DNA of 28,310 nt from an uncultured Bacilli bacterium (GCA_947585885.1 CANPXI010000002.1:1-28310); one strand, 5' to 3'. Positions 6,234 to 13,520 are shown, counted from the stretch's first letter. Notes: a model not told the origin generated them from the sequence alone. Translations and numbers: made by a program.

Positions 6234-7195
6234 CAATAAAATTTGAAAGTTCTTATATAAAAAATAACTATACATTACTAGGAAGAAATGAATATGATAT
6301 ATCACTTAAAGTAGATAAAATAATAAGAGACTATTATAATAACAAAAAATCTATAGAAGAAGGAGAATCATCATACCAAATAGAAACCATAAAAGGTCTA
6401 TTAAGAAAAGAAAAACTAAAAGAAACAGACATAGATGCTTTAATTAGTGGAGACTTACAAAACCAATTATTTGCATCAACTTTTGCAAGTAGAGACTTTG
6501 AAATACCCACTTTAGGTATCTACAGTGCGTGTTCGACATTTACAGAGGGACTAATAATAGGAAGTTTATTAACTGACTTAAATAATAAAGTAGTAATAAC
6601 TACCAGTGCACACAACCTAGTAAGTGAAAAACAATTTCGTTTTCCAATTGAATATGGTTCCTTAAGAAAAAAAGTAAATACGTTTACTGTAACAGGTAGT
6701 ATAAGTGCTTTATTAACAAGTGAAAAAACAAATATAAAAGTAGAATACGGAACAATTGGTAAAATGACAGATATAGGTTACAGTGATGTAAACAACATGG
6801 GTGCTTGCATGGCCCCAGCTGCAGCAAGAACAATATATGAACACTTAAAAGACACAAATAGAAGTATAGACTACTATGATTTAATATTAACAGGTGACTT
6901 AGGTGTCTATGGCCTAGAAATATTAAAAGACTACTTAAAAAAAGAATATAAAATAACAAATGGAATATTTAAAGATGCATCAAGCATACTATATGAACAA
7001 AATTCAGGTAAAGAAATTGCAGGCGGCAGTGGTCCAATATGTTTACCACTAACCTTATTTTCAAAAATATTAAAAGAAAATTATAAAAAAATACTACTAG
7101 TAGGAACTGGTTCAATGCACTCAAAATTAAGTTCAAACATAAATGAAACAATTCCTGCAATCTCTCACGTTGTAAGTTTGGAAGTGATAAAATGA
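6230..7195 (+). CDS. spoVAD: Stage V sporulation protein AD, dipicolinic-acid-binding subunit
   Basis: 321 residues with a thiolase-like fold; Bacillus SpoVAD binds dipicolinic acid and is about 338 residues long. Recognisable stretches: LGIYSACSTFTEGLIIGS (the Cys region of the thiolase fold), TSAHNLVSEKQFRFPIEYG, GDLGVYGLEILKDYL and GGSGPICLPLTLFSK. The GTG start at 6230 overlaps the spoVAC stop by 4 bases (GTGA), with AGGAGTGAT upstream as binding site. The stop codon overlaps the spoVAE ATG in turn, so the three genes are translationally coupled. Confidence 0.93.
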   Translation: MTIKFESSYIKNNYTLLGRNEYDISLKVDKIIRDYYNNKKSIEEGESSYQIETIKGLLRKEKLKETDIDALISGDLQNQLFASTFASRDFEIPTLGIYSACSTFTEGLIIGSLLTDLNNKVVITTSAHNLVSEKQFRFPIEYGSLRKKVNTFTVTGSISALLTSEKTNIKVEYGTIGKMTDIGYSDVNNMGACMAPAAARTIYEHLKDTNRSIDYYDLILTGDLGVYGLEILKDYLKKEYKITNGIFKDASSILYEQNSGKEIAGGSGPICLPLTLFSKILKENYKKILLVGTGSMHSKLSSNINETIPAISHVVSLEVIK

Positions 7196-7542
7196 TATAT
7201 ATAAATGCATTTATACTTTGTGGTTTAATCTGCGCAATCGGACAAATAGTTTTAGAAAACACAAACCTTACTCCAGGACATTTAAACTCAATACTTGTAG
7301 TTTGTGGTGCCATTCTTTCATTCTTTGGCATATACGAAATACTTTTAGACTGGGCAGGCGCAGGAGCAAGTGTGCCTATAACTAATTTTGGCCACTTATT
7401 ATTTAAAGGAGCATATGAGGGTTACTTAGAAGACGGAATAACAGGACTATTAAACGGAATATTAAGCACATCTTCTGGAGGTCTATCAGTAGCAATAATA
7501 GTTGCATTCTTAGTAGCATTAGTAACTAAACCAAAACACTAA
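7192..7542 (+). CDS. spoVAE: Stage V sporulation protein AE, membrane subunit
   Basis: 116 residues, three or four hydrophobic helices; third core subunit of the SpoVA dipicolinate channel. Family-specific sequence includes FILCGLICAIGQIVLE, TPGHLNSILVVCGA, the conserved GAGASVPITNFGHLLFKGAY and a Gly-rich LSTSSGGLSVAIIVA end. The ATG at 7192 overlaps the spoVAD TGA (ATGA). A strong terminator follows, closing the spoIIAA-to-spoVAE operon. Length corresponds to the short (SpoVAEb) form. Confidence 0.93.
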   Translation: MIYINAFILCGLICAIGQIVLENTNLTPGHLNSILVVCGAILSFFGIYEILLDWAGAGASVPITNFGHLLFKGAYEGYLEDGITGLLNGILSTSSGGLSVAIIVAFLVALVTKPKH

Positions 7543-7545
7543 ATT

Positions 7546-7576
7546 AACTAAAGATATTGTCGTATCTTTAGTTTTT
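7546..7576 (+). terminator. Intrinsic terminator closing the spoIIA-spoVA operon
   Basis: Eleven-bp perfect stem AACTAAAGATA (7546-7556) with TATCTTTAGTT (7563-7573), loop TTGTCG, then T run. Confidence 0.9.
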
Positions 7577-7608
7577 TGTTATAATTAAAAAAGAATAGGA
7601 GAATATTT

Positions 7609-8655
7609 ATGGGATTATTTAAAAAGAAAAACAAAGTAGAAAATATAGAACCAAATAAAGAAGCAAATTCTACTTCATCTAATCAAAAAACAGATGGAAT
7701 AGAAGTATTAGATTTTGCAGAAGAAGATAAAAAAACTGAAGCTGCAAATAAAATAGAAAGAAAAAAAGAAAATAGACTATTATTTATAATCTTAATAGGT
7801 TTAGTAGTACTCGTTTTATTATTACCAAAAATAACAAGCTTATTTAATAAAAAATCTATATTTTCATACTCTGATGAAGTAAAAGATATAGAAGAACAAG
7901 AAACAATAAATGGAATGTTAGAAATAGGAAGTGAAACTGGTTCTATAACAGCAAAAAAAATAAAATTCTATAATTTTATAAAAAAATCAGATAATACAAT
8001 AGACTTTATATATTTACCACAATCAGGAATAAAAAACCCAAATGAACTAAATATATTTATAGAACTTTATAATAGTAAACAAAACATAATTTATAGAACT
8101 AAATTTGTTCATGACTCTAAACTAGAAAGAAAAGTACAAGGAACATACACTTTAACCATTAACAGCACTTTATATAGTGAAGCAAAATATGCAAAAGTAG
8201 TAATAATTGAGAGTAAAGATATAAAAGAAGATAATACTAAATTAGTATGCACAAACATAGTAGAAGAAGGAGACTATGAAATAACTAATAAAATAACATA
8301 TAATTTTGGTGAAACTGGTCTAACAAAATACACTGTAGATAGATTATTAACTAAAAAAGAAACTACTGAAACAGAAGAAACACCAAACGAAGAACAAACT
8401 GAAAACACAGAAACAACTACACCAGAATTAGATGAAATACAAACAAAATATAAAGAATCTTTTGAAAAAGAATCAGAAGTAATATCAAAACTAGATGACA
8501 CTGGCCTTACATATGATGATACAAGTATAGTTTATACAATAGATTTATTAAAAATAACTGAAGACACAAGTGATTATAAATTATTATATACAATAGGTAG
8601 TTTAAATAGACAAGTTAAATTAACTGAAGAAGATAACAACTGGAGCTGTGAATAA
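7609..8655 (+). CDS. Single-pass membrane protein of unknown function, coupled to scpA
   Basis: 348 residues. A charged cytosolic head (about 1-56, Lys/Glu-rich), one transmembrane helix (about 59-78, LLFIILIGLVVLVLLLP), then an extracellular region of about 270 residues with a folded part (about 100-225), a Thr/Glu low-complexity linker (about 250-275, TETEETPNEEQTENTE) and a short C-terminal part ending WSCE. No signal cleavage site. The ribosome binding site AGGAGAA precedes ATG 7609. Its TAA overlaps the scpA ATG by one base (TAATG), so it should be translated together with the chromosome-condensation genes, but I see no motif that explains the link. No family recognised. Confidence 0.75.
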   Translation: MGLFKKKNKVENIEPNKEANSTSSNQKTDGIEVLDFAEEDKKTEAANKIERKKENRLLFIILIGLVVLVLLLPKITSLFNKKSIFSYSDEVKDIEEQETINGMLEIGSETGSITAKKIKFYNFIKKSDNTIDFIYLPQSGIKNPNELNIFIELYNSKQNIIYRTKFVHDSKLERKVQGTYTLTINSTLYSEAKYAKVVIIESKDIKEDNTKLVCTNIVEEGDYEITNKITYNFGETGLTKYTVDRLLTKKETTETEETPNEEQTENTETTTPELDEIQTKYKESFEKESEVISKLDDTGLTYDDTSIVYTIDLLKITEDTSDYKLLYTIGSLNRQVKLTEEDNNWSCE

Positions 8656-9371
8656 TGGATAAATTTTTAATCGGGGATTTTGAGGGTCCATTAGATTTAC
8701 TATTACATTTAGTAAAACAATCAAAAATGGACATAAGTGAGATCAAAATAGTTGAAATAACTGAACAATACATTGATTTCATAAAAAGAATGGAAGAGCT
8801 AAATTTAGATATAGCAAGTGAATACTTAGTAACTGCAGCAGAACTAATAGAAATGAAGAGTAGGTACTTACTTCCAAAACCACCAAAAGAAGAAACAGAT
8901 GAATACGCTCCTGATCCAGAAGAAGAACTAAAAAGAAGATTACTTGAATATCAAAAATATAAAGAAAGTGTAACTTCATTTAGAAGTCTAGAACAAAATC
9001 GTGGTAACTACTATACTAAAATGCCAGAAAGAAAAGAAAATTATACAGAAGAAAAATTACAAAATAATAGTGAAGTAACAGCCTATGACTTACTTGAAGC
9101 ACTAAAAAAACTATTAGAAAGAAAAGAATACTCAAAACCACTAAACACAAAAATAACAAAAAAAGAATTGTCAGTAAGTGAAAGAGTTGGTAAAATAAGA
9201 AATATATTAAAAAAACAAAAAACTATAGAATTTACAAAATTATTTGAAGAAATAACAAGACCATATGTAATAGTAACATTCTTAAGTATTTTAGAAATGG
9301 CTAAAAATAATGAAATATTACTAAAACAAGATGCTAACTTTGGTGAAATAATACTTGAAAGAGTTGATTAA
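8655..9371 (+). CDS. scpA: Segregation and condensation protein A (kleisin)
   Basis: 238 residues, near the 251 of Bacillus ScpA. Kleisin subunit bridging the two heads of the SMC dimer. The N-terminal family signature is clear: FEGPLDLLLHLVKQSKMDI, EITEQYIDFI, ASEYLVTAAELIEMKSRYLLP; the C-terminal winged-helix part (about 165-235) includes FTKLFEEITRPYVIVTFLSILEM. ATG 8655 overlaps the previous stop codon; scpB begins one base after the scpA stop. Acts on the nucleoid with SMC and ScpB for chromosome compaction and segregation. Confidence 0.96.
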   Translation: MDKFLIGDFEGPLDLLLHLVKQSKMDISEIKIVEITEQYIDFIKRMEELNLDIASEYLVTAAELIEMKSRYLLPKPPKEETDEYAPDPEEELKRRLLEYQKYKESVTSFRSLEQNRGNYYTKMPERKENYTEEKLQNNSEVTAYDLLEALKKLLERKEYSKPLNTKITKKELSVSERVGKIRNILKKQKTIEFTKLFEEITRPYVIVTFLSILEMAKNNEILLKQDANFGEIILERVD

Positions 9372-9372
9372 A

Positions 9373-9942
9373 ATGAATTTAAAAAGCGTAACAGAAGGAA
9401 TACTTTTTGTAGTCGGAGATGAAGGAATAACTTTAAAAGAATTAAGTATATTATTAGAAGTAAGTGAAGAAGAAGTAAAAGAAATACTTACTAGTCTTAG
9501 AAAAGATTACGAAAGTGAAGAAAGAGGACTTAGAATATCTTTTCTAGGTAATACTTTCAAACTAACAACAAAAAGTGAACACAAAAAATACTATGAAAAA
9601 CTAGTAACCAATAGTCGTGTATTTAATTTATCAAATGCAGCCTTAGAAACTCTTGCAATAATCGCTTATAATGAACCAATAACAAGAATAAAAGTTGATG
9701 AAATAAGAGGAGTATCAAGTGTACAAATAATAAGAAAATTACTAGCAAGAGGTTTTATAAAAGAATGTGGAAAAGAAGACACAATTGGCAAACCAAATCT
9801 TTATAAAACAACAAATGAATTTCTAGATTACTTTGGTCTTGCTACAAAAGAAGACTTACCAAAACTAGAACAAAAAGATAACCCTATAGATAATACTGAA
9901 ATAGAACTTTATAAATCAACATATAAAGAAAACACTCAATGA
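9373..9942 (+). CDS. scpB: Segregation and condensation protein B
   Basis: 189 residues, close to the 197 of Bacillus ScpB. Two tandem winged-helix domains: the first with EGILFVVGDEGITLKELS, the second with LSNAALETLAIIAYNEPITR and the typical EIRGVSSVQIIRKLLARGFI. Dimerises and binds ScpA to regulate SMC. I take ATG 9373, one base after the scpA stop, because the protein then begins MNLKSVTEGILF as in homologues; an in-frame TTG at 9355 would lie inside scpA. The TGA stop is in the loop of the terminator shared with the convergent gene. Confidence 0.95.
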   Translation: MNLKSVTEGILFVVGDEGITLKELSILLEVSEEEVKEILTSLRKDYESEERGLRISFLGNTFKLTTKSEHKKYYEKLVTNSRVFNLSNAALETLAIIAYNEPITRIKVDEIRGVSSVQIIRKLLARGFIKECGKEDTIGKPNLYKTTNEFLDYFGLATKEDLPKLEQKDNPIDNTEIELYKSTYKENTQ

Positions 9943-9957
9943 GTGCTTTTATTTTTT
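9929..9957. terminator. Bidirectional terminator between scpB and the amidotransferase gene
   Basis: CACTC-AAT-GAGTG core (9933-9945), with flanking AAAA/TTTT pairing and T runs on both strands. The scpB stop lies in it. Confidence 0.7.
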
Positions 9958-10656
9958 ACAAGCATCTACAAATGCTCTAAATATATTCATTTGTTTTTCA
10001 TCGCTTAATGCAAGTACTTCAGGATGCCATTGTACACCAATAGCAAATTTCTTATCATGTCTTTCAATTAATTCAGGAATTCCATCACTACTATATCCAT
10101 ATATCTTAAATGTACTAGGGTCTACAATCTTCATTTTATGTTTACTATTAACCATAAAAGTTTCTTCTCCTATAATTTGATATAATTTAGAATCTTTTGA
10201 AATAGTAACACTATGAACAGTACTATTTAAATAATCACTATGATTAACATCACTTTCAATTTTTTCTAATGAAACTACTGAATTACCATTTTCATCCACC
10301 ATAGTAAATATTTGCATACCAAGACAAATACCTAAAATAGGAATATCATGCTCTAATGCATAATTTAAAATAAACAAGTCATAATTAAATCTTTTAGTAC
10401 CACCAGGAAATAAAATACCATCACATAACTTAATTTGACTAATTAAAACTTCCTTTTCTTCTTCACTCAAACTAGGTAACTTACTAGGAACACTATCATT
10501 ATATTCTACTATTTGAGAAGGCAAAATTCCAATGGGAGTACCTCCGCCCTTAATAATACACATTCTACATTTCTCTGCAAAAAATAAAGAATTAAATTTA
10601 ACATCTGAATCAGTATAAATACCGCTTCTTCCAACAATTCCAATTATTGGTTTCAT
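9949..10656 (-). CDS. Class I glutamine-amidotransferase-like hydrolase (gamma-glutamyl-GABA hydrolase/PuuD family)
   Basis: 235 residues, peptidase C26 fold. The catalytic triad is visible: nucleophile Cys111 in GICLGMQ, and His211-x-Glu213 in QWHPEV. N terminus KPIIGIVGR and CDGILFPGG are typical of this family, which cleaves gamma-glutamyl bonds such as in gamma-glutamyl-GABA or related amides. The substrate cannot be told; no putrescine genes are nearby. ATG 10656 is preferred over GTG 10668 because the GTG is part of the AGGTGA ribosome binding site. Convergent with scpB; transcribed in the same direction as tRNA-Leu, from which it is separated by a small hairpin. Confidence 0.88.
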   Translation of the reverse strand: MKPIIGIVGRSGIYTDSDVKFNSLFFAEKCRMCIIKGGGTPIGILPSQIVEYNDSVPSKLPSLSEEEKEVLISQIKLCDGILFPGGTKRFNYDLFILNYALEHDIPILGICLGMQIFTMVDENGNSVVSLEKIESDVNHSDYLNSTVHSVTISKDSKLYQIIGEETFMVNSKHKMKIVDPSTFKIYGYSSDGIPELIERHDKKFAIGVQWHPEVLALSDEKQMNIFRAFVDACKK

Positions 10657-10693
10657 AAAATACTTCACCTACACTTATTAGTTTTCTTTAAAA

Positions 10694-10712
10694 TAAGTCC
10701 TATATGGACTTA
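10694..10712 (-). terminator. Small terminator-like hairpin after tRNA-Leu
   Basis: TAAGTCC (10694-10700) pairs with GGACTTA (10706-10712); on the minus strand it is followed by a short T run, so it may end the tRNA-Leu transcript before the hydrolase gene. Confidence 0.55.
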
Positions 10713-10722
10713 ATAAACTAAA

Positions 10723-10807
10723 TGGTGCTTGCCCGGGGACTCGAACCCCGACACCTAAAGGTACACGATTTTGAGTCGTGCGCGTCTACCAATTCCGCCA
10801 CGCAAGC
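10723..10807 (-). tRNA. tRNA-Leu(CAA)
   Basis: Minus-strand cloverleaf of 85 nt including encoded CCA. Acceptor GCTTGCG pairs with CGGGCAAGC-side sequence; anticodon loop CTCAAAA between CACGA and TCGTG gives anticodon CAA (reads TTG); a long class II variable arm (TACCTTTAGGT) and T arm with GGTTCGAGTCC are present. The 5' 16 bases are duplicated 433 bp away (see repeat). Confidence 0.96.
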
Positions 10808-10842
10808 AGTAATTACATTATATAAGATTTATAAGTAAAATT
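10792..10842. repeat. 51-bp direct repeat, copy A (tRNA-Leu 5' end plus promoter)
   Basis: Identical at 50 of 51 positions to 11225-11275. Contains the first 16 nt of tRNA-Leu, the -10 box and most of the spacer. The single difference (G10802/A11235) is in the acceptor stem. Confidence 0.95.
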
Positions 10843-10845
10843 CAA
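10817..10845 (-). promoter_or_regulatory. Sigma-A promoter of tRNA-Leu
   Basis: On the minus strand TTGAAT (10840-10845), 17-bp spacer, TATAAT (10817-10822), 9 bp before the tRNA 5' end. Confidence 0.75.
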
Positions 10846-10885
10846 TTTTTAATTCAACATATTTTTAAAAAATGGCTTTGTTCGC

Positions 10886-10914
10886 TTGTTTTAGATTTTT
10901 ATATGATATATAAT
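10886..10914 (+). promoter_or_regulatory. Promoter of toxin-like peptide gene, copy 1
   Basis: TTGTTT (10886-10891), 17-bp spacer, TATAAT (10909-10914). Predicted start near 10921. Confidence 0.6.
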
Positions 10915-10979
10915 TTTTTTATGGAATATCAGTCGTTGAGTGTCTACCTCCAATCTTTATAGAAAGGAGGTTTGATAAA

Positions 10980-11072
10980 ATGAAAACTAAAACTTTTATA
11001 ATAAAAGTTTTGAAGCTCATTGCTATCATTTTATTTCTCCTTATCATTATGATAGTAGTTATAAAAAAATGA
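10980..11072 (+). CDS. 30-residue hydrophobic peptide, type I toxin-like, copy 1
   Basis: ATG 10980 follows a consensus ribosome binding site (AGAAAGGAGG). The peptide has a short basic head (MKTKTFIIKVLK), a transmembrane stretch (about 13-28) and ends Ile-Lys-Lys. A paralogue of exactly the same length at 26327-26419 is identical at 13 of 30 positions. The binding site GGAGGT (10966-10971) can pair with ACCTCC (10946-10951) just upstream, and the 5' leader sequence TGTCTACC (10941-10948) is complementary to GGTAGACA (11114-11121) in the 3' end, the fold-back layout typical of type I toxin mRNAs. A convergent antisense gene overlaps the 3' end. No sequence match to Fst, TxpA or Ldr is claimed; toxicity is inferred. 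Confidence 0.65.
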   Translation: MKTKTFIIKVLKLIAIILFLLIIMIVVIKK

Positions 11073-11175
11073 CACTCATTCACTAGAATAAGTGCCTAAA
11101 CAAATTTATTTTGGGTAGACATTCAACTTGACTAGACTGAATGTTCCCTTTTTATTTTATGCAAGTTTCCTTGAC
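11063..11175 (-). ncRNA. Antisense antitoxin-like RNA, copy 1
   Basis: Promoter on the minus strand (11182-11210) predicts a start near 11175. The RNA contains a hairpin (ACATTCA/TGAATGT) and ends in a 9-bp terminator stem (11073-11094) followed by seven U (11063-11069). It would be about 110 nt and fully complementary to the end of the toxin-like ORF and its 3' untranslated region. The terminator U run is the complement of the two Lys codons just before the toxin stop. Confidence 0.55.
11114..11150 (+). terminator. Terminator of toxin-like mRNA, copy 1
   Basis: ACATTCA pairs with TGAATGT around a 12-nt loop, followed by TCCC and a T-rich run. The left arm overlaps GGTAGACA, so this hairpin and the 5'-3' fold-back exclude each other. 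Confidence 0.55.
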
Positions 11176-11181
11176 ATATTC

Positions 11182-11210
11182 ATAATACCATATTGTTTGG
11201 CTTTTGTCAA
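11182..11210 (-). promoter_or_regulatory. Promoter of antisense RNA, copy 1
   Basis: Minus strand: consensus TTGACA (11205-11210), exactly 17 bp, TATTAT (11182-11187). Confidence 0.75.
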
Positions 11211-11224
11211 AAAAAATTACATCT

Positions 11225-11275
11225 ATTCCGCCACACAAGCAGTAATTACATTATATAAGATTTATAAGTAAAATT
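11225..11275. repeat. 51-bp direct repeat, copy B (orphan tRNA-Leu 5' end)
   Basis: Second copy in the same orientation, not followed by the rest of a tRNA. The -10 TATAAT is kept, the -35 is degraded. Together the copies bracket the toxin-antitoxin-like module. Confidence 0.95.
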
Positions 11276-11300
11276 AAAGTTTTAAAACATAAAATTAAAT

Positions 11301-11657
11301 ATGAACGACAGCATCATTAAAAAATTAAAAGAACTAAAAATAAGCGATATTATTTTTATAATATTTATAATAGTATCTATATCAGGAATATATGCAAATC
11401 ACTTAGAAAAAAATGAAGAACTAGGAAAAGATATAAATGGAAAAGAAAAAGCGCATAACATAAGACTAATCTTATTAGTAGTAGGCTTATTAATATACTT
11501 ATACTTTTTACAAAGTAAAGTAAGAAACAAAAATGATGCTGTAAGTGACTTCGTAAATAACTTAGATATACTTGCATCAATTTTATTTGTAATCGCTGGT
11601 GTAATATTTATATATGTAGAATATAAAGGAGAAGATGATGCAATAATTCTTGAATAA
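11301..11657 (+). CDS. Small three-helix membrane protein of unknown function
   Basis: 118 residues with a charged start (KKLKELKISD) and hydrophobic helices at about 17-33, 52-71 and 88-107; the last part is acidic (EYKGEDDAIILE). No motif or family recognised. No ribosome binding site is seen before ATG 11301 and no clear promoter lies between it and the 51-bp repeat, so a short-leader or leaderless message is possible. It ends 46 bases before gltX and reads in the same direction. Alternatively it is a poorly translated ORF, but the coherent helix pattern and codon use argue it is real. Confidence 0.6.
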   Translation: MNDSIIKKLKELKISDIIFIIFIIVSISGIYANHLEKNEELGKDINGKEKAHNIRLILLVVGLLIYLYFLQSKVRNKNDAVSDFVNNLDILASILFVIAGVIFIYVEYKGEDDAIILE

Positions 11658-11703
11658 ATCTAATATTTTCTATATAATAAAACAAGAAAGAAGTGATTTA
11701 CTT

Positions 11704-13344
11704 ATGACTAAAACTGAATATGCAAATATTTTATTACCAAACGTTAAACACACAAAAGAAGAATATGAAAATATGTATAAAGATAGAAACCTAAAAGAAG
11801 GAGCTATAGTAACCCGTTTTGCACCTAGTCCTACTGGTTTTGTTCATATAGGTGGACTATTCACTAGTTTTATTGCAACCCGTTTTGCGCACCAAACAGG
11901 CGGAATATGCTTACTTAGAATAGAAGACACTGACACAAAAAGAACAGTAGAAAATGGTATTGAAGAAATAATAAGAGATTTAAAAGACTATGGTATAACT
12001 TTTGATGAAGGTGCTATTAGTGAAACAGAAGAAATAGGTGAATATGGTCCATACATTCAAAGTAAAAGAAAAGACATATATCAAGCATTCGCTAAATATT
12101 TAATAGAACGTGACCTTGCATATCCTTGTTTTATGACAGAAGAAGAACAAGAAACAATAAGAAAAAAACAAGAAAACGTAAAAGCAAGAATAGGTATATA
12201 TGGACAATTTGCAAAATTTAGAAACATCACTATGGATGAAGCATTAGAAAGAATAAGCAAAGGAGAAAAATACATAATAAGATTTAAAAGTCCTGGAAAC
12301 TTTGAAAACAAAGTAATAATAGAAGATGCAGTTCGTGGTAAACTATCTTTTCCAGAAAATGACTTGGACATAGTTTTAATAAAAAAAGATGGACTACCAA
12401 CTTATCACTTCGCACATTTAGTAGATGATCATTTAATGAAAGTAACTCACATAATAAGAAGTGATGAATGGTTAAGTAGTCTTCCAATACATGTACAACT
12501 ATTTGACACTTTTGGATATAAGAGACCTATATATGCACATCTTAGTCCACTTACTAAAAAAGATGAAGGTGGAATAAGAAAACTAAGTAAAAGAAAAGAT
12601 AAAGAAGCAGCAGTTAGTTACTACCACGAAGCAGGTATACCTAAAGAAGCAGTAAAAATATACATAATGACAACAGCTAACTCAAATTATGAAGAATGGT
12701 ATGAAAAGAATAAAGAAAACTGGTTAGACTTCACATTATCTTTTGATAAAGTAAGCACATCTGGTTCATTATTTGATTTAGATAAACTAACTAACATATC
12801 TAAAAACTTTATATCAACAATGAAAGCTAGTGAACTATATGAAGAAGCACTAAATTATTCACAAGAATTTGACAAAGAATTTTACGATTTATTAACAAAA
12901 TATAAAGACTATTCAATAAATGTATTAAATATCGAAAGAGAAGTGGAAAGACCAAGAAAAGACATAGAAAACTATGCATCAGTAAGAAAAGAAATATCAT
13001 ATATGTATGATGAATTATTTAATAAAGATGAAACACCTTATGAATATAAAGATTTTTATAACAAAGACTTATTAACATATTATATAAATAATGTATATGA
13101 TGAAAGTGATGATAAACAAACTTGGTTTAACAAAATAAAAGAAATATGTCCACGTTTTGGTTTTGCAAGTGAAACAAAAGAATATAAACAAAACCCTGAT
13201 AACTATAAAGGTAGTGTATCTCACGTATGTGAACTTATAAGAGTAGCTGTAACTCATAGAAAAGAAACACCAGACTTATATGAAATACTAAAACTATTAG
13301 GAAAAGATAGAATAAAAGAAAGAATAGAAAAATTTAACATTTGA
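11704..13344 (+). CDS. gltX: Glutamyl-tRNA synthetase
   Basis: 546 residues, a class I aminoacyl-tRNA synthetase that charges tRNA-Glu. The HIGH-type motif is in TRFAPSPTGFVHIGG (residues about 37-51) and the KMSKS-type loop is KLSKRKD (about 293-299); LLRIEDTD and the anticodon-binding helical region follow the family order. It has a roughly 35-residue extension before the catalytic core and is about 60 residues longer than Bacillus GltX, like a form seen in some Clostridia. I choose ATG 11704, preceded by AAGAAGTGA; an in-frame TTG at 11650 overlaps the previous gene. tRNA-Glu follows 51 bases after the stop. Confidence 0.94.
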   Translation: MTKTEYANILLPNVKHTKEEYENMYKDRNLKEGAIVTRFAPSPTGFVHIGGLFTSFIATRFAHQTGGICLLRIEDTDTKRTVENGIEEIIRDLKDYGITFDEGAISETEEIGEYGPYIQSKRKDIYQAFAKYLIERDLAYPCFMTEEEQETIRKKQENVKARIGIYGQFAKFRNITMDEALERISKGEKYIIRFKSPGNFENKVIIEDAVRGKLSFPENDLDIVLIKKDGLPTYHFAHLVDDHLMKVTHIIRSDEWLSSLPIHVQLFDTFGYKRPIYAHLSPLTKKDEGGIRKLSKRKDKEAAVSYYHEAGIPKEAVKIYIMTTANSNYEEWYEKNKENWLDFTLSFDKVSTSGSLFDLDKLTNISKNFISTMKASELYEEALNYSQEFDKEFYDLLTKYKDYSINVLNIEREVERPRKDIENYASVRKEISYMYDELFNKDETPYEYKDFYNKDLLTYYINNVYDESDDKQTWFNKIKEICPRFGFASETKEYKQNPDNYKGSVSHVCELIRVAVTHRKETPDLYEILKLLGKDRIKERIEKFNI

Positions 13345-13346
13345 GA

Positions 13347-13375
13347 TTGTTAATAAAAGATTATTATGGTAAAAT
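13347..13375 (+). promoter_or_regulatory. Sigma-A promoter of tRNA-Glu
   Basis: TTGTTA (13347-13352), 17 bp, TAAAAT (13370-13375); the -35 starts two bases after the gltX stop. The tRNA begins 20 bp after the -10. Confidence 0.6.
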
Positions 13376-13395
13376 AACTAAGTAATTTAGTTATT

Positions 13396-13471
13396 GGCCG
13401 GTTGGTGAAATGGTTAACACATCGCCCTCTCAAGGCGACATCCACGGGTTCAAATCCCGTACCGGTCACCA
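13396..13471 (+). tRNA. tRNA-Glu(CTC)
   Basis: 76 nt including encoded CCA. Acceptor GGCCGGT pairs with ACCGGTC; anticodon stem TCGCC/GGCGA encloses loop CTCTCAA, giving anticodon CTC (reads GAG); T arm ACGGGTTCAAATCCCGT. Most bacteria rely on the TTC form; CTC is the less common extra isoacceptor and reads a codon that is rare in this AT-rich window. Confidence 0.95.
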
Positions 13472-13483
13472 TATATTGTTCAT

Positions 13484-13513
13484 AAAGCCCTTATAAATAA
13501 AGGGCTTTTTTAT
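13484..13513 (+). terminator. Terminator after tRNA-Glu
   Basis: AAGCCCTT (13485-13492) pairs with AAGGGCTT (13500-13507), then T run. Confidence 0.9.
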
Positions 13514-13520
13514 AAAAAAA

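Noticed and set aside
6532..6538. Spo0A-box-like TTCGACA inside spoVAD
   Set aside because: It lies in coding sequence with no promoter near it; such a 7-mer is expected by chance a few times in the window.
10980..11072. Reading the 30-residue peptide as a phage holin
   Set aside because: It is shorter than known holins, has no lysis neighbour, and sits under a convergent antisense gene with complementary message ends.
11650..11703. TTG start giving gltX 18 extra residues
   Set aside because: It overlaps the preceding gene and lacks a binding site, while ATG 11704 has one at the right distance.
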